A DNA stretch of 64,000 nt from Conus ventricosus (GCA_018398815.1 CM031607.1:89292172-89356171); one strand, 5' to 3'. Positions 22,685 to 33,337 are shown, counted from the first letter of the stretch. Made by a program: numbers and translations. The notes: generated from the sequence alone by a model not told the origin.

Positions 22685-24345
22685 TCACGCTACACCTAGG
22701 ACTGAAAAGGTTTCCTGGAGCATGGTACACACAGCGTAGAGGTAGCCTCCGAGTATACTGGCTCTCCAATACACACACATATTGTATACTATACTCTCAA
22801 GATTCGGACAATTACGCTGAATGTGGCCTGGTCGCTTGCAGGCATCGCAAATCACCGCCTGCTGGGTCTTTTTGTGCAGCAATGATCGCCTGGCTGTGCC
22901 TCCACTAAATTACTCACTCCCGCTGTCCCTTGTTCCCTTTCGCTGGAATTTCCTTGGTTTTATACACCCTGAGGAGCTTCGTTTGACCTCATGATGTCAC
23001 TTACTACAGATGGGGCCCCCTCTTTGGCTCTCTCGCCCTATCCGTCTGCTCTGCTAACCGAGTTGCTTCCCAGGCACTCTGCTTCACATTCTTAGACACC
23101 TCGATGCACTTCCGAGACAAAGTCAGGAGTAAAAGTTCCATACATCTGTTCCTCGAAATAAGGCGAGCGAGAGTCAAGTCCTCAGCTTTGTTGTTCGTCT
23201 TTCCCGGCTGCAGCACACACCACGATCCCACTGAAACAAGACATTAGCCGGTCGAAAAACTGCTGAACGTTTCTCCTACATCCTTCTTCCAGCTACTTCT
23301 TCCGTATGTCCTCAGCGATCTAAACGAAATACTCTAGAAGCGCTTTCTTCACTTGTTCGAAAACTAGGCACTTGCGAGATCACGATTCATATCGCAGAAT
23401 GGTATCTCTCGTCTTCCCTCACAAAAGCTATTATCAAGAGGACCACGAGGTTTCTTTCCACGGCACAACGTGGCAAACCGTGCTCGAAATTAGCAAAATC
23501 CATGTCCACGTCATCCAGTATCTGTTAACGGATCATGCCACATGGATTGTCGCTTCGTCTTCCAGCCCTTTATCTTCGGCCTCCTTCAACTCATGCTCTT
23601 CAGTCTCAACTTTTCCTGTTTCAAGCCACGATCACCACTCGCCCGACGTTGCTTGAGATCCAGCTCTAAATTCCTGGCATCACGCGTCCTCTTGTCAGTG
23701 TAGCCATCTCTTGGACCAACTCACGTCTTCTGGAAAACCATCTCATCCTCTTTCTTTCTCTTCTCTGCCAAAGAATAGCCAACCTGGCAGCAGCTTCCTC
23801 TATTCCTGCAGGCGGGCTACCTCTTCCTCTTCTAAGCCTGGCAGCTAACAGCTGCAGCTCCTCTTCTCTCTCCTAAGCTTGGTCGGCAGCTTCCTCATCC
23901 GCTCTTCTAAGCTTGGCACAGCTTCCTCTACCTCTCTCTAAGCTTGGCACTAACATGCAGCAGTTTCTTCCTCTCCTCCTGGCAGCAATCTTCCTCTTCC
24001 TCACTCCTAAGCTTGGCTGCAGCTTCCTCTCCTGTAGCTAACCAAGTCTAACTCCTCCTGCTCCTTCCTCTCCTTCCATACATTTCCCGAGCCACCAGTT
24101 CCTTCCTAACGATATATCTCACTTCTTCTGCTTCCTAGGCTACATTGTCAGCAACGAACTGGGCCAATTCCACCATACTCAATCAAGCTCTATCCCGCAG
24201 CGTGAGTAGCACTGTACAAGCAGGACTGCTAGTCGACACAAACTTAGCAGCACCCCCCGGAGACTCTACCCAACCCAGGCTTACTCCAGCCGCAAAGGTA
24301 CGGCATGGGAGTATCCCCGTTGGCTGCCTCTCAGTGAGTTGACCA
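22685..24345 (-). pseudogene. Gag remnant of long-LTR element copy 1
   Basis: In the minus direction a charged, Glu/Ala/Arg-rich coiled-coil-like N-terminal half (about 24340-23700) leads to a middle segment with KCIEVSKNVKQSAWEATRLA (about 23120-23060) and then a zinc knuckle CDACKRPGHIQRNC (C-x2-C-x4-H-x4-C, about 22851-22810). Gag would form the virus-like particle and package element RNA. The frame is broken several times. Confidence 0.7.
23780..24065 (-). repeat. Tandem repeat in the gag coiled coil
   Basis: Repeated CTAAGCTTGGCAGCAGCTTC-like units with CTTCCTCTTCCT spacers (plus strand). In minus translation these give repeats such as KLRSEEEE and ARLRRG, an Ala/Leu/Glu-rich heptad-like pattern. 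The same block appears in copy 2 around 60.95-61.06 kb. Confidence 0.75.
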
Positions 24346-24960
24346 CATCCTTCTCCTTGACAAACTCACCTGGACTTACGGTACTTGAGACCTAACTTGC
24401 GATCGTTCCAGACGCCATTACCACAGACTATCAAGCCTCTACCCAAAAACCCAAACTTTGGGGGGGGGGGGGCGTAATTCAAACCTCCCAAAGGGAAAAA
24501 AACATTCACTCTCTCAACCGTAAAGCGAATATCTTGTGCTCGTCACAGTCCCGATTAAATACAATTAGCACATGGCAACCATCAGTGTCTTTTCCAAACA
24601 CCACTGTCTCCCAACAACCTAAATACAATTAACTACTGAGCACAGGGATGACCAAACCTTTGTAAACATTTCATTTCAAAATTTCACATCAAATATTTAC
24701 TGTGACCATCCACACATTCCAATACTCATAAACACATGTATTTGGAATTGGAAAGAGGAACACAAACACCCATTCATACCTCGGTTGCACAAACTGAACA
24801 ACACAAGACAACCCGTTACGCTGGCAACTATGTACTAGGTTTTGCCAAGTAACCGCGCTTCTCCCCTACTAATGAAAACGGCGCGCTCCCTCCAACCACC
24901 CACAGCGCTACAATTACTAACCAATATCAAGTTCCTATCAACTAAACACACAACAGATCC

Positions 24961-25044
24961 CTTTTTTTTTTTTTTTTTTTTTTTAAAGAAATTATGTCCT
25001 AAAGAGCGCGAGCATTAATCTGTACCCCGCATCATCCACCATAT
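24961..25044 (-). other. T-run and putative primer-binding site next to the 5' LTR of copy 1
   Basis: A T24 run (24961-24984) is followed by internal sequence. In the minus direction the bases just after the 5' LTR read TGGTGGATGATGCGGGG (plus positions 25042-25026), beginning with the TGG expected of a site paired to a tRNA CCA end. The tRNA is not identified. Confidence 0.45.
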
Positions 25045-28000
25045 TGTCACGTCACCGTATAAAGAACAGTAGACAGGGAAATAAGTATTAATAATATCCC
25101 TCCGTTATGAACCACCTCCCCTTTCCCCCCTTAACTGTGAGTATGAACGCCACACAACAAACACCACAGATCACAAAAGAAATACGGATCACAAACAGAA
25201 AGCTTTAATTTGCATCACACACGCAACATATCACCCACAGGATGGCAGTTTGAAACACCCCAGACCACTATATATATATCCAACCACCACATGCAAAAAA
25301 AACAAACAAACAAACAAACCCCAAAACAATCCAAACTATTTACCAATACCATCGACCATCAACGCATGCCCCTTCTGCAATACCAGTTGTATACGCATGT
25401 ACTTGCACATATACATTTACACGACCCTTATCCCACAGGAGGCACAGATACACACCTCAGCCCCTAAAGCCCATACCAGAGGGGACAAGGGTGAAATCAC
25501 ATCACCTGGTAATCCGCGGGTGAAATATCAACAAGGTTGATACGTCATACACCCGAGATGCCCACGCAATGCTTTTCTTCAATGTATTCTTTATACTATT
25601 TTATGTGCCGTCAAACCATCGGACAACCAAGCTTAACCGCCCCCAAATATTCAAACACCAATTAGTTCAGGTAACTCCGCACCCAAAAAAATGTCGTATT
25701 TTTCAAACTTCATCCGAAGTCCCTGGCGGGTACTTGACACTGGGCAAAATAAAACTTCTTCCAAAAAAAAACGAAACCACACACACACACAAAAATAAAC
25801 AAACTGCAACACAGCGTTTCCGATAATGTATAAGGCAACGTCCGACTGCCTTGACGGCGCTCTCACACTAATGCACCGGCCAATACACAAAACCTTGCAC
25901 TGAAGCGCTTGATACGAAATAGAGAGGAACGTGTGACACGTCGAAGAACGCGGTTCCCTCCCTACCGGGTTCACCAACACAACACCCGCGAGTCACACGC
26001 TGATGAATACAGCGGTGGCCCTCATACTCTTTCCCACGCCTGAAAATACAGTTGAAGTCAGAGGAACTGCCACCCCTCGTACTGTGAAAGGATATGACGT
26101 CCCCGACCGGAACGCATCCTGGCCGGCTCCGGGTGCGTCCTCCCGTCCGCAGAGAAGTGGCAGGGATGACATGGGGCTGGCGGTGCCAACACCCACCACC
26201 AAGATAGGCCGACGCCTCACGGGATTTGCCTGTAGGGTGAGGTACAAAAACTCGCCGGAACCCTGTGGCAAAAGGAAATGTCTACTACCCACAGAAGAAT
26301 AACAGTTATAACATATTTGTTGCTTCACTAAAGTAAATGGTTCTCAGTGTTTACATGTCACAACCCAAATAGCGACAGCAAATTGGAATATAATCATGAC
26401 TTATACAACAGCCACCTTTTACAGATCAAGATCTCTCACACCAGAAATGTTCATACACATTTAAACCAATTTCATTGACACTCCACATCCATCAACACCA
26501 CGAACATAATTATAACCGTTCCTTCAAAAAGTGAATCTGTCTGAGTTACATACCCACGACTTCATTTCCCCATCTGGGTCTAAGACAATGATTTAATAGA
26601 TTATAATCATATTCACTTCAAACAAACAAACTAACAATCCGTCCGTTATGACCCCCATATCGGTCACAAAATTCAGGATCAATTACTTAGTATAACATGC
26701 TTGAATAGAATCAAACCACATATCAAGGCAAACCAAAATAATAGAATTGATGAACCCCGTTATCCAAATCTTAGCAGGCACAATCTAAATCCTACAAATG
26801 TCATCGGAAATTATCAGCGCTGGGCAATCACAATTCCATATCACGACAAGGATTTGCCGAACGCTGGCTATACAATGTCTACTAACAACACAATGCTGCG
26901 AAAACATCTTGAAACTTACGCACACTCCGTCCGACTAAAACACCCAACTATACAATAATATACACCAAATGAAGGCTTCTGAGGCACAATTCCCAAATAA
27001 CTCATACCTTGATTATATCATCTGCTATTTTTTCTCTTCTATTTCTAAATCGTAATAACCTAAACCAATAATCTAACAAATACTACTATTGTATTATAAC
27101 ACAATCATAAATTCACCTGCAAATCTTTAATAATAATTTTAAAAAGAAAAACAATTCTTAAATAAAATAATAATGAGCCTTTAATTTTCCTTTAAACCCC
27201 ATCCACGCCCTGGTTTAGTGGTTCCGAGGCGCAAACCCCAAAAGTGAACTTCTACAAGACCCTGCTATCCGAGGTACCAACGACCCGTCAACCTATCGAT
27301 ATAACCTCACACACGCACAGACACAACACAAGCAGTCTGCCCTTCCGTACCCTGGCCTGCACCGCGTGACAGTCCTCTTAATATTAAAAAGTTCCGTCCT
27401 CCGATACCAACGTACCCACTCATGCAGAAAATAACCAATCTTTATCAAACTTGAAACCAGTATTTCAGTACACCAGCGACCACTACCCCCGTACAACATA
27501 TTGTCTTAGCACATCAATACCGCTGTATACACACCACCTATCAGTATCAGTGTACAACCGAATGCAGGGGGGCATTATCTTCATTCCATATGTAAACGGT
27601 TTTTCCCCGACCTTAGTTCAATTATTTCTCTTTCCTCTCAAAACATTCCGCACATTTAAATCTCCTCCCTCTATCCAAATTCACAAAAAAGAATCTTGCG
27701 AATAAAAATCAAATTATAAGAAATCCCCCGTTCCGGGAACTGAAACACAAAAGTTGATGAACTCATGAACTACAAACAACCAACTACACGCCCTCCATAC
27801 ATTCTATACATTACACGCTCTCATGGACAACAACAGAACGACACACAAGAGGACTACAACCCTCAGTCGCCGGACACTGCCAGACAGCCCCGCCCTGGTA
27901 CGTGCAGAACCCCGTCGCTGACACCGAACACCGACAGTCAAGACTCGGACGAAACACTGGAACAACACCCACAGACGCCGGGACACCTTGGGGGGGGGGG

Positions 28001-28617
28001 GGGCCCCCCCCCATACCGAGCCAACGCCCCAGGTACGTGCAGAACCCGTCGCTGAACACCGAACACCGGACAGTCCAAGACGCGGACGACACACAGGACA
28101 ACACCCTCAGTCGCCGGGACACTGCCAACACCAACGCACTGTAACGTGCAGAACCCTCGACTGAACACCGAAACACCGACCGTCTTCTCTGGTAGCCAAA
28201 CCTTCAAAAGTCGGTCGCGGGCATACCAAGACTCCTGCCCCAACGGAGAAACAAACATGACACAGAGGCCAACCCAACCTCGCGGATATCTGCCTCAGTT
28301 CGTACTAACTTGGCAGATACACCACGACACTCCGAGTTCAACCTCGAATCACAAGGAAGGTAGCACAGCACTCACATTCACGGAATTTCCCCATACACAT
28401 CGAAGAATTCCAGTTTCACGAGCGTTAGTTACACACTAAACCTCACTATTCCGACTAGCCTGACAACCTCCTCCCTCCCCCCTCCCCAAGAGTTAACAGG
28501 TAAGCAAAATCCCGGCAGGAATCCACGCACTTCACACGTCACCTGCCACCTGGCACTGGACGGGCCGCCACTCCACAATTGTCACTGAGGCGACCTGTGT
28601 CAGTTCGTGCGTGAACA
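25045..28617 (-). repeat. 5' LTR of long-LTR element copy 1
   Basis: Second copy of the 3.56-kb LTR, TGTCACGT to GTGAACA on the plus strand. It carries many 1-bp deletions relative to 17715-21269. A G14-C9 block near 27990-28012 interrupts the 114-bp minisatellite and is probably a mis-call. Confidence 0.85.
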
Positions 28618-29223
28618 GTCTACTGTATGTTTCCAAGATATTAAACACTAGGCCTTGGCATTGCTTCCAAGATAGTTAACACCTAGGCTTGGCATTTCAG
28701 CCCCAGCGTAATTATTTCGCACAGATTGCCTATAATTCGCTCCAAAAGATTGGGTCGAGGCGCTAGGCGTCTTATAAAAACTAATTACGTTGTCCCAAGC
28801 TAAATTTATCATTCATAGGATTGTTCCATTACGTCACTCAGACGTAGCCAACCCAGTTGCTGTTCGTAGGTAATAAAAATCTTGATCAAAAAAAAAAAAA
28901 AAGGATATTAATGGCGGACGAAAAGTACACCCCTATTTAACAACTTGTGAGCGTCGCACTGAGTTAGTCTACTCCGGGAGAAAGAGTTGCGAGCATAGGT
29001 CGGTGAAACTCCAACAAAAGATGAAGAGATGAGCCGAGGCGGAAAGACTGCCGTGGTCGCAGTAGAAATACATTATCAGAGCAGGTAAAAGGTAAAGCTA
29101 GCGAAACGCCGGAACAGAAAGACAAAGGATTCAGGCTAACAATAATCAGGAAACGCAGGAAACAGAAAGATTAAGGATTCAATAGAGTTAGAGAGCGTGA
29201 GAATACAGAGGGAAGAACCACCG
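28618..29223 (+). other. Leader of the Gmr1-like host element, downstream part
   Basis: Untranslated leader resuming after the inserted long-LTR element. It starts with the GTCTA target copy and has a 35-bp imperfect duplication (two TTCCAAGATA...CTTGGCATT units, about 28630-28701) and an A14 run near 28891. No ORF. Confidence 0.6.
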
Positions 29224-30301
29224 ATGATGGTATGTACAGTTTCCAGGACCCTGTGCGCAGTTAAGCCGGCCGCGACCAAGTTAACCAAAATTCTATGAAG
29301 GAACAGATTCGATTGATGCGTACATCAGTCGTTTTGAAACGTTTGCTACTAGTCAGGGTTGGCCTTCAGAAGAGTGGGCAGTCATTTTGTCAGCGCTATT
29401 GACGGGTAAGGCATTACAGATTTTCACTGCGTTACCAGCAGACCAACAATCTGATTTTGGTGCTGTGAAGGAGTCTTTGATGAAGGGATTTGACCTCACA
29501 GAGGAGGGGTTTAGAAAGAAATTTCGATCAGCTAGATTACAAGCAGGTGAAACGTACACTCAGTTTGGTGCACGTTTAGATCACTATTTTGAGAAGTGGT
29601 TAGAGTTGAGTGGTACGAGAAAGGAGTTCACTGAATTGAAAGAGCTGGTTATGAAAGAACAGATTTTGTCAGGTTGCAGTCCAGAGTTAATTATACATTT
29701 GAAAGAGAGACAGCCAGAGACAGCAGGGGAGTTGCTGAAGTTAGCAGAGGTGTATAGGGAGGCACGTTTGGGCACTAAGGTGCAGAAGAAACAGGTGCCA
29801 GGCACAGGTGAGAAGAGTGCAAGGAGACTAGGGGAGTTTTCTGCAAAGTCTGCAAACCCAGTGGTGGGGCAGAAAGGAGGACAAAGGGACAATAGGTGTT
29901 TCATTTGTCACAAGAAGGGACATGTGGCGAGGGATTGTCGCATGAGGTTCCAGAAGGCAGCAGCCTTGCAAGAGGTTGATAAGGGTCGCCAGGGGAAACG
30001 ACCTGCAGTGGAACCAAAAGGGATCCAATCTGAAGAGGGTGGAGTGCGGCCTATGGCTAGTGCTGGACAGCAGTCAGTGTCAGGGATGGAGGGCACTAGG
30101 CTGAGTGGTTCATTACCAGTGGAAGAAGGGTGGATTGGCCAGCAGAGGGTGAAAGTGTTACGGGACACTGGTTGTTCATGTGGTGTAGTAAGAACAACGC
30201 TGGTCGAGGAAGGGGATTTGACAGGGCAAATCCAGACCTGTACTCTAATCGATGGCACTGTGAGGGAGTTCCCAGTTGCTAAGATAGAAGTACGTACCCC
30301 A
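29224..30301 (+). pseudogene. Gag and N-terminal protease of the Gmr1-like host element
   Basis: A probable Gag start is the ATG at 29224. One homopolymer shift near 29291 separates it from the long open part, which stays open to 30568. Visible parts are a SCAN-like capsid region (LQAGETYTQFGARLDHYFEK to LLKLAEVYREAR, about 29537-29763), the zinc knuckle CFICHKKGHVARDC (29897-29938; Cys residues bind zinc and RNA), a basic linker, and protease with catalytic motif LRDTGCSCGVVR (Asp codon at 30164) and LIDGTVREFPVA. Translation beyond 30301 reads into the Polinton repeat and is spurious; protease resumes at 44409. Gag and PR are in one frame. Confidence 0.85.
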
Positions 30302-30465
30302 GAGAACGGTATTATGCCGCTTTTGGCTCACCCACTCTCAACCGGCCTTGGCCGGTCTCGGGCGGGCGACTCCAAAAGCGGCATAATACCGTTCTCTACT
30401 AAGCATGACTTTAATAACCAAAAAATTAACGACCCTACAAACATACATACTGTGCAGGGTTATCC
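30301..30465. repeat. Left terminal inverted repeat with terminal hairpin
   Basis: The first 97 bp fold back: 30301-30326 pairs perfectly with 30372-30397 (26 bp). The loop holds an inner palindrome, ACCGGCCTTGGCCGGT (30341-30356). Beyond the hairpin, matching to the right end continues (AAGCATGACTTTAA...) to about 30465. Confidence 0.9.
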
Positions 30466-30725
30466 GTTTTCAATCCACACACACACTGCAGGCTGTTCTT
30501 TTTTAAAGGCATGCAGTGAAGCGCAGCACTCCCCAGAGATTTCAATAGAAGCATTCAGAGCAATCTAGCGGTCTCCACTCATGCATCGTTGGATTTGTAA
30601 AGCGAGAGTGTAAATACCTCATAGTGCAGTTCTGAATAGCGAGATTTTTATAAGTGGTTGAAAGGATCTTGCTCAGTCATTCCCCAACCTGCAAAGCGCG
30701 CGCAGCACCTGCAAAGCTTAGCGGC

Positions 30726-30791
30726 AAACTAGGTCAAGTGTTCATCTGTGAACACTTGACCTAGTTTTTTTTTTTTTTTTTTTTTTTTTTT
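30726..30791. other. 19-bp perfect hairpin followed by a T27 tract
   Basis: Arms 30726-30744 and 30749-30767 are perfect complements (AACTAGGTCAAGTGTTCA) with a TCTG loop. Ts run from 30765 to 30791. A third, partial copy of the right arm (CACTTGACCTAGTT) lies at 30870-30883. It resembles an intrinsic terminator in shape, but in a eukaryotic element its role is unknown. Confidence 0.8.
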
Positions 30792-30989
30792 CCTGTTTTA
30801 CTTTGGATTCTCAATGAAAACAAATTTTTTTTTTTAAACATTTTTTAATTGTTTCTTTTTTTCAACATTCACTTGACCTAGTTGATTGAGGTTGCGCGCA
30901 GGGACACAACCTGTTTAGTCACAAAAGCAAGAAGTGGTCCTAGTAGTTCCGCTTTTTGTTTGTTTGTTGGTGTTTGTGTGTTTTGTCCT

Positions 30990-31435
30990 ACCCACGCATG
31001 CACACCCCCACCCCACCCCACGCACGCACGTCCCCCACCCCCACCCAGGACTGTCTATTGTGTGTTTGTTTGTTGTTTGTTTGTTGTTTGTTTTTGTCCT
31101 ACCCCACGCATGCACGTCCCCCCACCCCCACCACCACGCACGCGACCCCCACCCCACCCACGCATGCACACTCAAGTTATCCACAAGTTCTTAACTCAAG
31201 TCACTCCAAGTCACTTCTAAGTTCTTACTCAAGTTGTCCTCAAGTCATTCACAAGTCATCCTCAAGTCATTCACAAGTCATCCTCAAGTCGTCCTCAAGT
31301 TATCCTCAAGTCACTTTTAAGTTCTTAACTGAAGACGTCCTCAAGTCATCCTCAAGTTCTTACCCAAGTAAACCTAAGATCATAACTAAGTCATCCTCTA
31401 AGTACAGCCAAGTTCTTATTCAAGTTATCTTATAA
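30990..31435. repeat. Polinton terminus-proximal tandem repeats
   Basis: Duplicated C-rich block (CCCACGCATGCAC and CCCACCCCCACC) with GTTTGTTT spacers at about 30990-31165, then many 11-bp-like TCCTCAAGTCA / TTCACAAGTCA units to about 31430. Open frames across it are repeat artefacts. Confidence 0.85.
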
Positions 31436-31456
31436 TTATCAAAAAAAAAATACAAT

Positions 31457-31666
31457 CTATGTTTTTATCTTAAATAGTAGATGTCTAATATAGTACACAC
31501 ACGCCTCAAAAAACGCGTCATCGTTGAGGATGTCTTGCTCAACGTCCTCTGCGCAAGATCGGTTAGCATAAATCTTAATGAAGTTCTTACATCCTAAGCA
31601 ATTACAATTCTGGTCTATGGAAATGTCTTTTATAGACTCCATGTCTTTATTTATTGACTTCATCAT
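31457..31666 (-). CDS. Small Polinton ORF, unknown function
   Basis: 69 residues, acidic, with a Cys cluster CNCLGCKNF (residues 21-29) and a later RSCAEDVEQD segment. No family recognised. It is the outermost minus-strand ORF next to the left repeat array, in tandem with three more minus-strand ORFs, so it may belong to the same transcript. Whether it is expressed is unknown. Confidence 0.45.
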   Translation of the reverse strand: MMKSINKDMESIKDISIDQNCNCLGCKNFIKIYANRSCAEDVEQDILNDDAFFEACVYYIRHLLFKIKT

Positions 31667-31730
31667 TTTAAAACAAATAATAATCCGCCATGATCTATTT
31701 TTATTAAAAAAAATTTAAAATATTATTGCA

Positions 31731-31976
31731 TTATAAATGGATCAAAATGATGTTTTGTTTATTGGCGGTTTTTGGCGTGCTGTTGTCTTTTTCTGTATTT
31801 AGTGGTTCAGGTTGTTTTAACTTCTTTTGTTTTTGTTGCCATTGTGTATATATTTTATAACCGTAATAACTGCCCCCAGCAGCAGCAATGGCGCCAAAAA
31901 TGGCAACAGTTTTAAGTTCAATATTCCATGAAGACTTTGGGGCCCTTGAATCGCATGAAGTTTTTATAGCTGGCAT
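31731..31976 (-). CDS. Small single-pass membrane protein of the Polinton
   Basis: 81 residues. Residues about 22-38 (TVAIFGAIAAAGGSYYG) form one small-residue-rich hydrophobic segment, followed by a basic Gln/Lys-rich tail (QWQQKQKKLKQ). This suggests a short membrane-anchored protein, perhaps a virion component, but no family is recognised. It ends 4 bp from the next ORF, consistent with a compact minus-strand cluster. Confidence 0.5.
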   Translation of the reverse strand: MPAIKTSCDSRAPKSSWNIELKTVAIFGAIAAAGGSYYGYKIYTQWQQKQKKLKQPEPLNTEKDNSTPKTANKQNIILIHL

Positions 31977-31980
31977 TGAA

Positions 31981-32238
31981 TTAACTTGTTCTGGCGTTCG
32001 CGGTTGTTATGTTTTCATGATGAGTTATATTCTGTAACATTAATTTTTTTTGTCTGTTCCACTCTGCTAATTTTTTTCCTGCTTTAACACGCCAGGATGA
32101 GGATGCTTCTCGCTGGTCACTTTCTTTACTGGATTCAATGTTTTCTGATTCTGATGATTTTCTGGCTCGGTCATTTTGAAGGGAAATAAAATCTATATGA
32201 TTAAAAGTAATTAATCCCATGATTAACGGCGATAACAA
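31981..32238 (-). CDS. Small Polinton ORF with hydrophobic N-terminus
   Basis: 85 residues. A weakly hydrophobic start (MLSPLIMGLITFNHIDFI) precedes a charged Ser/Glu/Lys region (SESENIESSKESDQRE) and a basic stretch (WRVKAGKKLAEWNRQKK). The Met at 32238 may be internal, because readable sequence extends upstream into 32260-32631 in related frames. Function unknown. Confidence 0.45.
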   Translation of the reverse strand: MLSPLIMGLITFNHIDFISLQNDRARKSSESENIESSKESDQREASSSWRVKAGKKLAEWNRQKKLMLQNITHHENITTANARTS

Positions 32239-32244
32239 TGTTCC

Positions 32245-32631
32245 AAATCTGTAATATAAATCACAGCTTAGAGACTCTAATGACTTTGTTTAAAACTGGA
32301 TCTTGCGTTAATCATACGTAAGATCTTGTCAGAATCAATGGGAGCAAATCTACTGACTAGTTTAGTGTACAAACTAAGAACCGTTTGCCCTACACTTTTT
32401 ACCATTCTTGATCCAAGTTGCGCTTCATACTGTTATGATACTTTAAAATGTCTTGCGGCGACATCTGTTGAATCTGTTCTATGCTGAATTCATTTCGAGG
32501 AACTGTTTTGTTTTTCCACATGCTGCCAAAGATACAGTCTTTCTTTTTTTTGGCATAATAGCTTGCTCATCAACTTGTTCATTTGTAATCACAAGTTCGC
32601 AAGGAATGTTTAGCAGATCGTCGCTGTTCAT
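32245..32631 (-). pseudogene. Polinton accessory ORF, frame-broken
   Basis: A minus-strand ATG at 32631 opens a frame starting MNSDDLLNIPCELVITNE. Coding-like sequence continues through two frame changes, with segments such as EFSIEQIQQMSPQDILKYH (about 32490-32435) and VGQTVLSLYTKLVSRFAPI (about 32395-32335), to the edge of the next ORF. It probably represents one accessory protein of about 120 residues that may have been continuous with 31981-32238. Function unknown. Confidence 0.5.
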
Positions 32632-32667
32632 GTTTTATTACTAAATATAATTATTTTATTTTTTAAA

Positions 32668-32898
32668 ATGAGCACCGAAAAAACTGTCGCCAACCTTGTA
32701 TACCATTCTGCTGTTATTGGGGGCCTAAGTATAGGATACTCAATGCTTGGTAAAAGCCTGTTAAAAATTAAACCAGCAGATCTTGGCAAACTAGACTTTG
32801 AGGATTCAGCAAAGCTGATTGCTATCATTGCAGCTTCGTTTGCCACGAAAGATTTTCTAGTTAAGCAAGGAATAATTCCAGACAGTATAAATATGTAA
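32668..32898 (+). CDS. Small membrane-associated Polinton protein
   Basis: 76 residues, intact. Two weak hydrophobic segments (VIGGLSIGYSMLG, residues about 16-28, and LIAIIAASFATKDFL, about 50-64) flank a DLGKLDFEDSAK segment. Proteins of this size and pattern occur in other aquatic-animal Mavericks next to integrase, but I know no assigned function. Start at 32668 is the first ATG after the divergent minus-strand ORF. About 40 bp separates the two starts, so they probably share a bidirectional promoter region. Confidence 0.6.
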   Translation: MSTEKTVANLVYHSAVIGGLSIGYSMLGKSLLKIKPADLGKLDFEDSAKLIAIIAASFATKDFLVKQGIIPDSINM

Positions 32899-32920
32899 AT
32901 AAAAAATACATTTATAAAAA

Positions 32921-33331
32921 ATGGCTTCACTCGTAATGATGATAGGTGGCGCTGTGGTGAATGCGCTTGCTTTTAGCGGAAGTAATTACGCGTTTAGTAA
33001 ACTACGGGACGACGGCGAGAGAAAAAGACATAACAAAGCTATGGAGCAACTAGCAGCTGCACAAGATCACTATGAAAAGCAGAGAATTGAGCAGTTAGAT
33101 TTTATTAATATAACAAACTGAAAAAAACAAGGGCATGCAGCTTACACATTTAAAGACGTTGATCAAGCAATAAAGGAATATTATCTTGTAACAGGCAAAC
33201 CAATCGAAACATTGCCCCCGCCAAAATTTAGTGACTTTTATCAACCATCAGAAAAACAAAAGATGCAAGAAATCGTGTTTATTGTCTTTGGTATGACCAT
33301 TGTGTATTTTATTGCACATAATATTGGCTGA
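32921..33331 (+). pseudogene. Polinton accessory protein, interrupted by a TGA
   Basis: Begins MASLVMMIGGAVVNALAF, a hydrophobic N-terminus, then a charged coiled-coil-like region (RDDGERKRHNKAMEQLAAAQ). A TGA at 33119-33121 stops the frame beside an A7 run. In the same frame it resumes with YTFKDVDQAIKEYY, PPPKFSDFYQPSEKQK and a C-terminal hydrophobic segment (IVFIVFGMTIVYFIA) ending at 33331. Total about 136 codons. Hydrophobic ends with a charged middle suggest a small virion membrane protein; inference only. It precedes integrase by 6 bp. Confidence 0.6.
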
Positions 33332-33337
33332 ATAAAA

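Larger units (their letters stand above)
17715..28617 (-). mobile_element. Long-LTR Gmr1-like element, copy 1, minus strand
   Basis: Two direct copies of a 3.56-kb LTR (17715-21269 and 25045-28617) enclose 3.8 kb of minus-strand gag-pol remnants. Flanks read GTCTT on the left and GTCTA on the right, a 5-bp target-site duplication with one difference. Minus-strand order is gag (Glu-rich), zinc knuckle, linker, integrase zinc region, RT thumb, RNase H. Integrase core and RT palm are missing, so this copy is defective. It interrupts the leader of the plus-strand host element. Confidence 0.85.

Noticed and set aside
27990..28012. G14-C9 block as a possible quadruplex or functional element
   Set aside because: It is absent from the partner LTR and in a run-length-error-prone context, so probably a consensus artefact.
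30302..30568. C-terminal extension of the gag-protease frame
   Set aside because: It is translation of the Polinton terminal repeat. The real continuation is at 44409.
31024..31220. Pro/His-rich ORF as a Polinton protein
   Set aside because: Encoded by C-rich tandem repeats in two frames and the reverse strand alike. No independent coding sign.
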